Source: Diaporthe sp. PMI_573
Lineage: Eukaryota > Ascomycota > Sordariomycetes > Diaporthales > Diaporthaceae
Direction of reading: 5' to 3'
Assembly: GCA_021399435.1 (NCBI GenBank)
Contig: JAJTUP010000007.1
Span: 1,612,001-1,676,000 of the forward strand
DNA: 64,000 nucleotides
A program made the translations under genes and the position numbers. The notes under the pieces are model-generated. The model was given only the letters and a program-made list of their open reading frames with translations. It had not been told where the DNA came from and did not search any database. Below are positions 11,966 through 23,196 of this stretch, piece after piece. Within the stretch, counting starts at the first letter, position 1. The number at the start of each line of letters is the position of its first letter.

Positions 11966-13260
11966 GTTGGATTTGCGCGAGGTTCAGGGCGACTGGGACT
12001 GGTATGGTCACTGGCAACTAAGACTGCTGACAATGTTTCCACCCTCGGTCAAAAAAAGACACTTGATGTGAGAAAGGTGGGAGAAGATCCGACTGACCCC
12101 CCCGACCCCATCATAGGAACTTTTGAACGTGAGACAGTCTCGCGGCTCATGTACGGCAGCGGCGCAGCTGTACTGCGCACAGATGCGGAGCGGCCCAACG
12201 GTTGCAGATGACTAGGCCGGAATGGCGTGGTCGACGCGGGAAGCTGTGAAACTGTTGGTGGCTTCGTTGCACGGCACAGGCACACAAATGCAGCCCAGTA
12301 ATTGACTACCGGGTTCTGCGGCTATTTTGACGTATCATCTTTCATGAGACTTATCCGGGGCGCAGCATGTGTAACGAGCCACTGAGGACCGTTCACTCAT
12401 TGTGTAATCTCAACTGCCCAGCTGCCCAGGCGCCCAGTGTAAACCAACGGTGCTTGGGTGCATATGTGTGAGGAACATCGCGGCGGCTAAACTTCTCTAT
12501 CCCACTCCGTGACACCGAAAGGATTGCGATCGCGTATGACTCAGCACTAATCTTGCATATGCTGGGCCAAGCTGTGACCTGCCGTAATTGGAAATATGAT
12601 ACTGAATTCCTGAGGTACAGCACAGAGGGGTGGGTTTATTGAGGTGTGACGAGGACGTACATATGCATGTCAGCCACAGCAGCTTGTGAGCGGGCAGAAC
12701 GGTACTGATATGCAGCCTTACGCCATCTCGTATCGTCCGATGACCTCTGTGGGGGCGAAATGAGTTTGGGCCGGCTTATTTGCGTGGTCGACGTACAGGT
12801 ATAGAGCCCGGATTATATTGCATGCCGCAGTCGACTCCAAGACCATTAGGCCACTAAGTAGGAACCACAACCAACAATGTATCTATTGGCTCGCATTTTC
12901 AAATCTATTCTTGTTTCGGCGAGGAAGCCTAATGTAACGCTGCAACAGCGTCTACAGAACTATTGAGTGTGCCCTTGGGAAGTGAAGACCATGTGCCGCC
13001 TAACCAGTCTGGTGAGCCTGTAAGCTCAGGCTGTCTCGGCACTGGCCGACTGCTGACATCGTAGAGGTTATTACACACAAAGACAGAGCACTGCTTTGAT
13101 CACCTTAGGGCTGAAAATACCGGCGGTGCTAGAACTCGTCAGCCCTCGGTACCTACAAGACCGATTACATGGAACACTGTTTCTCGCCTCTGCACTGATC
13201 TCCGCGACCGACTCTCGAATTTGATTGAAATTCTCTGTGCTGATTTGATATCCAGTAAAT
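11966..13260. promoter_or_regulatory. Divergent promoter region of epoxide hydrolase and second P450
   Basis: A 1.3-kb gap between two divergent starts, so both promoters should lie here. I could not single out a convincing TATA box or a cluster-regulator palindrome. No ORF has family features. Confidence 0.4.
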
Positions 13261-15045
13261 ATGGGAATTCTTGTTCCTACCGCAGCCGTGCTCCTGTTGC
13301 TGTGCTTTGCATTTGCACTGTACTCAGCAAAATGCCTTCTCAAAAACTACGCCTTGGCGCGCCGCATCGGCGTTCCAGTGCGAATCATTTTTGCTGACCC
13401 TATCAATCCGCTGTGGATGATCATGAGCCAACGGGTGACATCTATCATCCGACGCCTGCCATTTGGTCTTGGGGACAACAATATCACCAAGTATAACTAC
13501 CTAGGCTGGGAGTACCACCTGAGGACCAAAGCCCACCAAGAGATGGGAGACGTCTTCATATTATGCTCCCCAACTAGACTTTGGTTGTATTTGGGCTCCG
13601 CTGAGTTGATTTCGGCTGTCATGAGACGCCCTAATGACTTCCTTCATGATACGGAACAAGCGGCTATGTTGGGTTGTTTTGGGCCGAATATGGCTACGGT
13701 ACATTCTGTCCTTCACTGCTGATTCGGTTATACTTAGATACGCTGACATGTACCCAACTACCAGGTTCAGGGTCGAGAATGGCAGAAAATTCGAAAGCTG
13801 GTTGGCTCATGTTTCAATGATATAAGCCACAACCTGGTGTGGAGAGTGGCCCTCTCTCAGGCTCAAGATTTGAGTCACTACTGGGGCTCTCAGACGTCCG
13901 TCAATACAACCTCGGCAGACATCCGTATGCTATTCTTCAATGTTATTTTATACTTTGGTTCTGGGAAGCAGTATCCGTTCCGAGGATCTGGCCATACCCA
14001 AATCAAACCAGGAGAAGTGTCATACCCGTACAAGGAGGCGCTGCAAACTATTCTCGAGAATAGCCTCCTAATCTTGGTCTTGGGGACCAAGTTCCTTGCC
14101 AAGCCATGGCTCCCGCGGCCTCTTAAACGTCTCCACCGAGCCTGCACTACTTTTCAGACATACATGACAGAAGCGTATGAGGCCGAGAAGAGCCATACGA
14201 TGGAGAAGGCAACACAACAAAGCCTGATGACCTCGCTCGTACGAGCTTCAGAGGAGAATACCGGTGGACTCACTGAGAGTGAGATTTATGGAAACAGTAA
14301 GCTTTGATCCTTATTCTGACGGCGTGCATCCTTGTGACTGACCAGCTCTACCTCAGTGTTCTTGGTTACTGTTGGTGGCCACGACGCTACAACTCATACT
14401 TTCACCTGGGTGATATTCTTCCTGGCTGGAAACCCAGACATCCAGGATTGGATACATGAGGAAATCTCCCAAGTTCTGGGTGATCGCTCACCTTCGGACT
14501 GGAACTACAAATCCGATTTCCCGCGCCTGAAACGCTGCCTAGCAGTCCTCTTCGAAACTCTACGCCTCTATTCACCTATAGGGGTGGCAAAATCTACAGG
14601 CCAGAATTCAGTCACTCTTCAGTTTGGAGACAAAACACTGCTCATCCCTCCTGGAACGGTAATACTACCAAACCATGTTAGTGTCCACACAGATACACGG
14701 GTCTGGGGCTCTGAATCTCTTACGTGGCGGCCGTCACGATGGATCCGATCTGATGCACACAATCGAGACAATGAGATGTTCATTCCACCTATCCGAGGCT
14801 CATTTAACGGATGGGCTGATGGACCTCGCGATTGCCCTGGGGAGAAGCTCTCGCAGGTCGACTCTGTTGCTGTCATTGCGTTACGTTTCAAGAGTTGGAC
14901 AGTCAATCCGGTGGCCAAAGATGGCGAGTCTGTTAACGAGGCGAGAGAACGGGTGTGCCGATTTATAGTGGAAGATACTGGAAGTATTTTGATGACTCAG
15001 ATGTTACACCCCGAACGATGTCCATTGGTATGGACAAAGAGGTAA
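13261..15045 (+). CDS. Cytochrome P450, second tailoring oxidase
   Basis: Haem monooxygenase of about 550 residues in three exons (13261-13698, 13765-14296, 14357-15045). Both introns are about 60 bp with GT-AG ends, and the second splice creates the codon before FLVTVGG. It has an N-terminal hydrophobic anchor (AAVLLLLCFAFALYSAK), the C-helix WQKIRK, the I-helix oxygen-binding motif GGHDATTHT, the ExxR motif FETLR, the PERF-like region TWRPSRW, and the haem loop WADGPRDCPGEKLS with the ligand Cys. The haem loop has Trp where Phe is usual; otherwise all core motifs are intact. It is divergent from the epoxide hydrolase and shares its upstream region, which suggests co-regulation. Its epoxidase or hydroxylase role is inferred from context only. 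Confidence 0.93.
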
Positions 15046-15692
15046 ATCGTCATGAATGACTGTTTTGGGGTCCTGTTGGTGGTTTCCGCCGGCTCAGCTG
15101 AGACCGTGTGAACATGGGAATCTGTGAAACAATAGGATCAATCAACAATCTGCTAAAGAGCTAAGTAGCGAAAGAGATGTACTCCATAGATTAGGTATCG
15201 TTTGCGCATCTATTCAGACACTGGCATGCATGAGGCTATCGCAGCAGCAGCGACGATTTTCCCTTTTGCTAAATGCCGGGTTGCGGACAATAAGGCCAAG
15301 GGCCAGGAGGGATGACGGATGGGAAACGGAAACGTCGATATCCCTGCTGGTTGTGTCGAGGCTCACGTGCCCATGTGCAGATGCGGTGTCTTTCTCGGCG
15401 GCTAAGGCTGCATGCCTGGAGGTTGCACATGTCCAACGCACAGTCTTGCTCCCATCCGGGCCACCATGGAGGTTGTCCTACACACCATTATCTATGCACC
15501 CACGTCAGAACCTTGCACTCATGCAATCGGGATTGTGGACCAAGATTCGCACTTGTTCCACCGCGTCTCTTCTTAGTCATGGCTCTCGAGCGTCACATCC
15601 CACCATGCATTCGCAGCCCACCTCACGCTCTTCATCCCCCGCCACTTGGCGGGCCGATCCGAGTTCGAGTTGAAAGCCCACTAATTTCGATC
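15046..15692. other. Spacer with possible eroded coding remnant
   Basis: No intact gene. A good start context (CCACCATGG at 15461-15469) opens a frame that meets TAG at about 15573-15575. Reading past that stop continues in a protein-like way to about 15674 (e.g. HLTLFIPRHLAG), after which a one-base frame change leads into the small gene that follows. This may be an unresolved 5' exon or a broken 5' end. Confidence 0.25.
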
Positions 15693-16134
15693 TAAAGCTT
15701 TCCCCGGATATTTCATGGCACTTCAACATAGAGTCGGCAGACTTCCCACAGCCTGGTGGGGTAGCACTTGCAAGGTTGACTTACCGAACTATGTACGGGA
15801 AGGACATATGTCAAGGAGTCGTTGGTGACATGGTCGTCCGGGATGAGTACTTGGGATGGGTCATGGAAGGAAATATTTCAACCAAGTGAGTATTAATGGT
15901 CCGAGTGGCCCTTCAACTGTACCAGCTGACTCCGAGGCCTTCTCGGGGCAGTGACGTTGAATACGATGGTGCCACATTCAATTTACTGGTCCCGTCCGGC
16001 GATTTTGACGCGGAAGCCATGCAGGTAAATATCATCGAATGGATGACGATGATGGGGAATATGCAAACAGTCATCTGTCTCTCAAGGTTGATACAAAGGA
16101 TTACACGGGCAAGAGGGTCCGGGCCGTGCCGTGA
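15693..16134 (+). CDS. Small unrecognised spliced gene (3' part; 5' end unresolved)
   Basis: Three consecutive exon-like blocks join in frame through canonical introns. The first carries DISWHFNIESADFPQPGG and LTYRTMYGKDICQGVV, and ends before GTGAGT at about 15885. The second is DVEYDGATFNLLVPSGDF and ends before GTAAAT at about 16025. The third is VDTKDYTGKRVRAVP followed by TGA at 16132-16134. The product is hydrophilic and acidic, and I recognise no family. The coherent splicing argues for a real or recently real gene. The start is not clear: a TGA stands just before the first block in its frame, and the upstream frame contains a TAG. It may be a 5'-broken gene at the edge of the biosynthetic cluster. 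Confidence 0.35.
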
Positions 16135-16953
16135 TGCTGTCAGAAGCGGAAAGGGGTACAAAAGGAGTATAGGTCAACAAAGGAGATTGCAGATACCTTC
16201 TGCAAGAGTCTTCGAAACTGCATGTTATAATACCCTTCTCAGTCACACTTGATATAGTCATTCCCAGTATCTCTACTATGATACCGTATTCCTAGTCTTG
16301 ATCACTCCGTCCTGGCTCACGAATTCATTATATTATTGCCGAGCGACTGAGCCGCGGCCATTTCTGAGAGTATCAACCCGCTCTCACATCCAAAAACGCT
16401 GCAGCAGCGACATGCTCGCCCAGATGCACAACAAAACTAAACATTATTTCATATTATCTGATGTGGCTAGCGAGGGTTCAGCATAAGCATGCATGCGCTG
16501 TGCCGGCATTTGTGCACCAAGCCACAAGAACTCTAGCTACTGGGAAAATGAAACTTGTCAACTTGCCCTCGCCCACTCTCAAAGTCCGGCCACTTTGCGA
16601 ATAAAAAACGCCTTTTACGCGCGCGCCTAGATTGAACGAGGTTGGGGGGGGGGGTTAAGTTTCGTTTTCCACAGGCAGCGGCGGCGACTGTTGGTTGCTG
16701 CCTGGCTTGAGTGTTTCACACCTCGGCGCGTATAAAGTATCCCACGTTCAGGAAAGGGTCGACATGCAAAATTCCCTGCACTACCTACAGTACCAGTTTC
16801 TGGTGTTCCTACTTGACATAAATCTAAACACTGTATGATCTATCGCTGGGTCTTTGAGCGTCTACCACTTGAAGAGACCGCCTACAGCTATTTCGGAGGA
16901 TGCACACGAATAAAAACCGAACCACCTCATCAAGTTATACAGACTAAGAAAGA
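16135..16953. other. Intergenic, upstream of the nuclease-like gene
   Basis: No gene seen. It contains an 11-base G run at 16644-16654 and a copy of a dispersed repeat (16846-16935) that ends about 20 bp before the next start codon. Confidence 0.55.
16846..16935 (+). repeat. Dispersed short repeat, copy A
   Basis: It starts GCTGGGTCTTTGAGCGTCTA and continues with GAAGAGACCGCCTACAGCT and AAAAACCGAACCACCT. The same order of blocks recurs near 46482-46610 and, more diverged, near 43088-43140. Confidence 0.5.
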
Positions 16954-19052
16954 ATGTCAAATGAGGAAAGAATCAGTGACGGAAAGATACCCATTCTTCG
17001 TTTAAGACCAACGGTGCCGACTGAACTGATCCGTCCCCGCCAACAAGTCAAACAGCCAGATGGGCCATGGATAGCCCATCCATATTTAATCGACGAGGAG
17101 ACAAGTGCGTACCGAAAGAAGAAAATTCACGCGCCAGATATCACCATGAAAGAATATCGAGATCTCTGGAAAGAAGATAACGTGATGGCAGTCGAAAAGT
17201 TGAAGGGCACTAACATAGAAGACTTTAACATCGTCTCAATCCTCGAGCTCTTGCCTTCAATCCACATGCAAAAGATCCTGGGCAGGACGGACCACGAGAT
17301 CGCTTCACGAATTGAAAGGCATTACGTGGGCGCTCACCAGTATAGATCCCCATTCCATGTTTGCTTTGACTCTCACTGTGATCTGACATTTATTTCCTGT
17401 AATATAGGTATCTGGATCCCGGACACTTCACGGCTCCCATCCTCATCGATCGTTTCGGCGCCGATTGGGGGTCGAACGCTCGAGGTATCTACTATCGCCA
17501 TCACTTCTCTCCTGGATAGGTCACAGCCGATCACAGCTTATGGTTACCGTCGCTAGATGGCTTAGATTGGGATGATGAATTCGAGGAGTCTCGTAGGACC
17601 AGAGCTAGATCATTCTTGAAACACGCCCTGGACAACGAAAAGTGGAATAAGAGCGAATACGCATGGGAGGCGGATGCTTGGAATGATGTTTTCAGCCTTA
17701 TGAGGGATGACCCAGCACTGTCGGTGTGAGCTCGCTTCCAGGTAGTCCTCATCCTTTCCTGAATTTGGGAACGCTAACGGAACAAGAGACAAACATGAAT
17801 ACAACACCATCGGGCAGAAAGTAGACCCCGTCTCGTGTCTTTTGACGGGAGAGTCCAGATATATTAAAAGAATCCCGGACGCAACTTTTGGACTTGCGAC
17901 TTTCCAACCAAGAGACTACCAGAACGTCGTGGCTGAATGGGATCTCGACCGCGACCGCTTGGAAGCACTTCTTCTTCACCAGCAATACGGTCTCATCTCT
18001 GACCCGCGCTGGGGTGAAACAAGCCTCGTGTTCCCCTTTGCAGTCTATGAAGCCAAGGGGTGGAGCGGTGATGCTCGCGCGGCGCGCCGGCAAGCTTGTT
18101 CAGCTGGGAAGGTGTATCTCGATCTGCTAGATAATCTGGCGCGACAACTAGGGAAGGCCGGAGAAAAGAACGGTCGGTACCAAACAGATCAGAGTCGCAA
18201 CAGCCAAGTATTTGTTTATACTTCCTTTGGTGCTCACTGGCACGTCTTGGTAGGATACAAAAGACCAAGGCTGGCAAGAGAGCATGCAGGACATCAAGGG
18301 TTGAGCGAGTCGGTTTATGTAAGCCATATCAAGATTACCTGTCTGATGTCCTTGCCCTCATCATAAACTGACTAGTGACGATCTAGGTATTCCAGAGAAT
18401 CTGGAGCAGCCGCGTCACAACGGAGCGAAGAGCCTGGGAACTTCTTTCGTTAGTCGACCAAATCCACCTTTGGGGAGTGACCGATTTCAGAGATTCTATA
18501 ATGAGACACCTGAAGCCGTGGCATGACTTTGCCAAGAAATGCTACATAAACGATATCGACTTCATGGAGCATCTATCAACGAAGGCAGGCAGAACGATCG
18601 TGGACGGCAAGCTGAACATTAGGATTCATACTTCGTGCACGATTTTACCCGAATGGACCAAACACTTCACCGACGATGCTCGCCTAAGGTTCAAAGAAAG
18701 AGTGGTCTATCACCTGAATGAGAAGTGGCCCACATACCGAGATGTTAGGACTAATGAGTTTCCCTACTTTCGTGCTTGCGGAGTGGATGGTTGTGGTGCG
18801 CTCAATACTCCCGGATATCCCCTGGCCACCACCGAGGACATCGTAATGCACCTCCGAGAGGTTCACGGATGGGATGACGCGGAAATAGCAGAGGTCGAAC
18901 ACGCTTGGGAAACGGGGGACGTCCTGCGACTCTCGGGCCCCTCGGCCGAGATGACTTCTGCTGATGGTCTGCCACCACCAAGAGACTACAGGAAACGACG
19001 TGCGGTGGAGAACATTGATAATAAAAAGGTATCAAAGAGGAGTCGACGATAA
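16954..19052 (+). CDS. Uncharacterised fungal protein with PD-(D/E)XK-like core and C2H2-like end
   Basis: Five exons join in frame (16954-17339, 17408-17484, 17527-17725, 17787-18318, 18387-19052) to about 619 residues. The middle has DPRWGETSLVFPF followed by AVYEAKG, then a basic helix with RQACSAGKVYLDLL. This D...ExK arrangement on a strand followed by a helix resembles the PD-(D/E)XK nuclease fold. Next come VYTSFGAHWHVLVGYKRPRL and VFQRIWSSRV. Near the C-terminus a zinc-binding-like set occurs: ACGVDGCGALNTPG with a later HLREVHGW. The tail is basic (KKVSKRSRR), suitable for a nuclear signal. I believe homologues exist as hypothetical proteins in related fungi, but no function is known to me. 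Nuclease activity is inference from the motif only. It is convergent with the sialidase-like gene. Confidence 0.75.
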
Positions 19053-19233
19053 CCCGGCTGTAATTGTGAGACCTGTGGGCGCGCTTCACGCTGGAGCTGC
19101 CCAGGTGGCCTGGACGCGATTCATGGGAACAGGACGCCCGCATTCATGTTCGATATGAGCTGCTATTGATTGTATATACATATACTGCGCCCGTCATGAG
19201 AATCCCATAAATAAAAGGTATCGGGCCTCCTAT

Positions 19234-20586
19234 TTATGTGAATATTCCTATAAGTCTTCTTTTAAAGTCAACCCTACGCACCCGAAACATTCTAGTAGCA
19301 GCTACATAGTCGCCCTCATGCGTATCAAAACTATACATAGCCAGAAACCGGTCCCTCCCAAGCGAATACAACCCAGGCCAGATAGCCTCGCGCGCAATCA
19401 ACACACTCTCGCTCCAAGTCTCCCCGCCGTCCACACTACTGACAACCTTGAAGTCCCCAGGAACAGTCCCGCTCGAGTTTGTCCCCTCGTTGGTCATGAA
19501 CCCAGCCACCAGCGTGCCCCCGACGTTAACCGCCCCAGCCGGCGCAGACGCCTGCCTCTCCTCGTCCAGCGGGTCATATACCCTCGCCCGCGTCTCCGTC
19601 GGCCACGTCCGCCCGTCGTCAGGCGACAGCACGCGCCGGACGTCAAAGCGGCCCGACTCGGTCGTCTCGAAGAACAGGATCAACCTCTCTTCGTCATCCT
19701 CATCCTCGCCGTCACCGAGCCTCGCAACACCAACCATCCCATCCCGGCTCCTCACCCTCTCGGCGCCGGAAACAACCCTCCGCACCCCCCACGTAAGCCC
19801 ACCATCATCCGACTCCCGCAACAGGCTATCCTGGTCTCCAGCATTATTCTCAGCCGAATAAAACACCTGCAGCGTCACTCCGTCAGCCGCAACGCGCAGG
19901 AAGGGCTCCCACAGCCCGTTGAGGTTCGCGGACCCATTGTTAGCAGCCCGCGTGTCGATGTTGCTCAGGAACGACCAGCTGCGCCCGCCATCGTCGGACG
20001 CTGAGACGGAGAGCCGGTAGAAGGTGTAGTTATCCGGCACATTGAGGGTGTTGTTTAGGGACCTATCGTGGTTCCTGTATGCGTAGAGGATCCTGCCCCG
20101 ATGGTGCGTGTCCACCCCTCCCCCGACTGCTCCATCCACGCTCGCACCCGTGCTGTTGGCCGTGGTGTTGAACCTGCCTCCGGTCGTCCCGGGAAACCCG
20201 AAGGGAAGCACAAGCGGGAACGCATTATCCAGCTCCCGCGTGCGATTATCCCCGCTCTCAACATCCCCAAGCCTCGCCCACGAGCCCCCTGCGTCGGTGG
20301 ACCTATACGCCCTGAGGATCTTGGTGAAGCCGTCGCGCACCGCGTACCCGAGGTACAGCCCTTCTTCTACGGACCCGGCCGCGCGGAGGTAGACGCCAGT
20401 TGTTTCTAGCGTCACGGGTGGTCCGGCCGGGGAGATATCGATACTTGCGTTGTTCGCTGGGACGGGTAGGCACTCGAGGGCGCCGAAGCCCCCGGGCTGT
20501 GGTGGTTGGAGGAGGCCCTGAGAGCTGGATGTATAGGGCCAGAGGGCTAGGAGGGCTAGGCATGCTGGTGGCATGGGACTTAGCAT
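19234..20586 (-). CDS. Secreted Asp-box glycoside hydrolase (sialidase / GH93 arabinanase-like)
   Basis: Single-exon protein of 450 residues. A signal peptide (about residues 1-22, PPACLALLALWPYTSSS) indicates secretion. Five Asp-box/BNR motifs mark a six-bladed propeller: STDAGGSW, SDDGGRSW, SDDGGLTW, SPDDGRTW and SVDGGETW. Several N-glycosylation sequons (NNT, NGS, NTT, NSS) fit an extracellular enzyme. The length and a preference for pectin-type substrates in similar fungal proteins suggest GH93 exo-1,5-alpha-L-arabinanase, but a sialidase-like member with another substrate cannot be excluded. GC content is high and it looks intact. The first ATG fits the signal peptide; an upstream in-frame segment is not needed. 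Confidence 0.85.
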   Translation of the reverse strand: MLSPMPPACLALLALWPYTSSSQGLLQPPQPGGFGALECLPVPANNASIDISPAGPPVTLETTGVYLRAAGSVEEGLYLGYAVRDGFTKILRAYRSTDAGGSWARLGDVESGDNRTRELDNAFPLVLPFGFPGTTGGRFNTTANSTGASVDGAVGGGVDTHHRGRILYAYRNHDRSLNNTLNVPDNYTFYRLSVSASDDGGRSWSFLSNIDTRAANNGSANLNGLWEPFLRVAADGVTLQVFYSAENNAGDQDSLLRESDDGGLTWGVRRVVSGAERVRSRDGMVGVARLGDGEDEDDEERLILFFETTESGRFDVRRVLSPDDGRTWPTETRARVYDPLDEERQASAPAGAVNVGGTLVAGFMTNEGTNSSGTVPGDFKVVSSVDGGETWSESVLIAREAIWPGLYSLGRDRFLAMYSFDTHEGDYVAATRMFRVRRVDFKRRLIGIFT

Positions 20587-21200
20587 CTTGAATGAGTGTG
20601 TGGGCTGTTAGGACCGTCCGAGACAGCCCGGCGGATGTCTGCTGCGAGGAACTGTACGTCCTCATATGCGAGATAATCTGGGCCAGGTTTTATTCCCACC
20701 AGGAGGGTTGCTTCCCCTTTACCCGGCATGAGAGAGGTTAAGATCTCGTCCAAAAAGCAATATGTGATGAACCCATCGTCGGGGCGGAAGTATAATATTT
20801 TGAGTTCAGCCATTGCGATGCTGCAAAGCGTAAATAACAGACGAACATGTTGACAAACGCGTATAGCATAATCAAGCCAATTTCCTACACTTCTTCGCTG
20901 CAGTGCAGAATCACACTTGCAGCATGACCAAGATTGCAATCTGGAGCTTGTGTTCAAGTCAGGGCGCAACGAGTTGGGCACTTCACATCCGCAGCGCGCA
21001 TGCCGTTGCAGACTAACAGTTGGGGAAGAACGTAGGCAGCAACCATGGAAGCATGGCACCGTGTCTCTCAAAGTTTGCATAGCGGCTGTATTCACTAAAT
21101 TTGCCGACGTGGGTGTATCAATCGCTAAACCAAAAAAAAAAAAAAAAAAAAAAAAAGACCATTACCACACCGCCAAATTACATATTTACCCCCCCCCCCC
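20587..21200. other. Spacer with poly-A and poly-C tracts
   Basis: A 25-base A run (21132-21156) and a 12-base C run (21189-21200) lie here; the C run directly abuts the stop codon of the minus-strand membrane gene. A 79-codon minus-strand frame from about 20817 ends just past the sialidase-like start. It reads smoothly but has no family signature, so it is left as a possible upstream ORF. Confidence 0.5.
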
Positions 21201-23196
21201 TCAGGCACCAGCATGCTTGCCTTGTGGCGACTGCTGCTGAAGAACCAAGCCAACAGCGCTCCCAGCAACACTGCCCCGTGTCTGCGCATAAAGCGCATAA
21301 AGGTCCTCCCTCGTCCTCATGCCCTCGCCCATCGGGCCGCTGACCGTCGTGCTGGGGGTATACCCAGGGGTGATGGGCGTCTGCGGCATCACGGCGCTGC
21401 TGGCGCGGTTGGAGTTGCTGTGGAAGCTCGGCGGCGGCGACAGGCCGGGCGTGTTCATGGCGCTGGACCGGCCGCCCGCCATGGTCGTGCGCGTCACGTC
21501 CGTCCAGGAGCTCATGGCCGACATGCGCTCCGTCGAGCCCGACACGGACGAGCCCGCCCACATCGACTTGTAGTACGCCTGCGCGTCGTCCCTCGTGAAC
21601 ACGGGGAGGGGTGCTGTTACGGACTCGGCGGCCGACTCGGCGGAGGTTGACTGGGTGGGCGACGGCGCGATGTTGTTGTTGTTGTTGTTGTTGTTGGTGT
21701 AGGCCTTCTGAAGTCCCAGGTCTGGGAGGGGAGGCACGTCCTGCATCCTCCTGGCCCCGCTGCTCTCCGCGATGGCGTTATCGCCCGAGTTGGAGAAGTA
21801 GCTGACGGTCCTTTGGGTCGTCTGGCTTGTTGGCCTGCTCCTCCTGCCCCCCGTCAAGGTGCTACCTATGGAGCTGCGCAGGCTCCCGCTCCCGCTCGCC
21901 GGGTTTAGTTTGAGCGGGTGATGCCGGCTGGACCGCTTGAACCAGCTGACCACACTCTTCCGGATGCTTGCCTGCTCGAACGGGGCCGGGTCGAGTAAGG
22001 GCAGAAGGTGATGTGGGTCTCGTCGCTTCTCATCGAGGAAGCCCTGTGGAACGGCGTCATTGCGGCCGTCTTCCATTTGGTACGCGGCCTGAATTGCCTC
22101 GTTGAGAATGGCCGAGTCGGACCGATCATTTCGGTGGCCGCTGACATGCCTTGCGTTGAAAGGGTTCGAGACCTGGCGTTTCGGGATTGCCTCGGGTTTC
22201 GGCTTGTAAAATCGCTCTAGGGGGGTTGTGAAGGAGGACGGTAAGGCTGGCATCGAGGGGAGGTTGAAGTTGAAACGACTTGGTTGACCAATGCGAGAGG
22301 GGTAATTGCGAGGGTCAACTTCATCTTGGCCGTGGCGACGCCGGCGTCGGCGGATCAGAATCGTCCCCCAGAGCAGACCTACAATGAGGCCTAGACCAGC
22401 TAAACGGAGTGTTAATCAAAGGACGATCTTCTAAGGACAATGGAACATACCAAGGACACCCAAGGCGATGCCGACTTTGCATGAGGTGCTTGGGCCCGAT
22501 GGGGACCCTCCACCACCATCGCTCTGCTGCCTCCCTGTCTCTTGGCCCCCGGGCGACCCTATAAACACTGCGCCGCTGCTGGTTGTAGTCGGCAGCGCTA
22601 GGCTGCTTGTCAGTAATGGCAGGTTTGTCTGTGGCGGATTGGTTATCTGCGGAATACTGGTCGAAGTTGAAAGGGTTGATGTCAAGATCGGAGGGATAGA
22701 CAGTGTCGTCGACCGCGATCGGGTGGTACTCGATGTACTCGAATCTGTCTCTGTATCTGACTCAGACGACTCAGACGATGTTGTGCTCGAGCTAGTTGTC
22801 AGAGCTGCGGGCGGCGAGAAAGTCGGAGGACCAGCAGGTGGAGGAGTTGTTGGGGACGGCAAAGACGTGCTGTCATCGTCGTCTTCAACCTCATCTGCCG
22901 CTGTATCGGCCTTATCTTCAGACTCGTCCTTCAATGTGTCGAGCTTGTCGTCTTCGTCGTCCCTTTTCACAAATGCGATGGTCCTCTCATAGGTCGGCGT
23001 CTGCCGACCCTCCAGAATGTCGTCGGCATCCTGTTGTCTGGCAGATACGTAGGCGGCTGCCCATTGTTCGCCGCTTCGCCGTGCCCTAGAAAGTAGACGA
23101 GATCAGCACTGCGGACCCTCGACATGAAGCAAGCGAGCGGCGATCTGCGCCCGAGCTCTGTACTTACAGCAACGAATCGAGTCGAAGAGCGACCAT
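21201..23196 (-). CDS. Single-pass membrane protein with Ser/Thr/acidic ectodomain and long tail
   Basis: Three exons on the minus strand: about 23196-23168, 23085-22451 and 22399-21201. The N-terminal part is very acidic (KRDDEDDKLDTLKDESEDK) and then Ser/Thr/Pro-rich. One membrane helix spans the second splice (VGIALGVLAGLGLIVGLLWG), followed by stop-transfer arginines (RRRRRRHG). The cytoplasmic tail of about 380 residues is disordered, rich in S, P and T, with an eight-Asn run. The layout resembles fungal wall-stress or Axl2/SKG6-like membrane proteins, but I see no domain that proves this. No clear signal peptide is found with the chosen start, so the first exon is uncertain. The function is unknown. 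Confidence 0.6.
21670..21699 (+). repeat. GTT trinucleotide microsatellite (Asn run in the protein)
   Basis: A tandem run of GTT/TTG triplets inside the minus-strand membrane-protein gene encodes consecutive Asn residues in the cytoplasmic tail. It is length-variable by nature but stays in frame. Confidence 0.85.

Noticed and set aside
15230..15673. 147-codon plus-strand ORF after the second P450
   Set aside because: Other frames of the same stretch give more protein-like reading; no motif in this one.
20580..20817. 79-codon minus-strand frame upstream of the sialidase-like gene
   Set aside because: Reads smoothly but no family, and it overlaps the start of the next gene; kept only as a possible upstream ORF.
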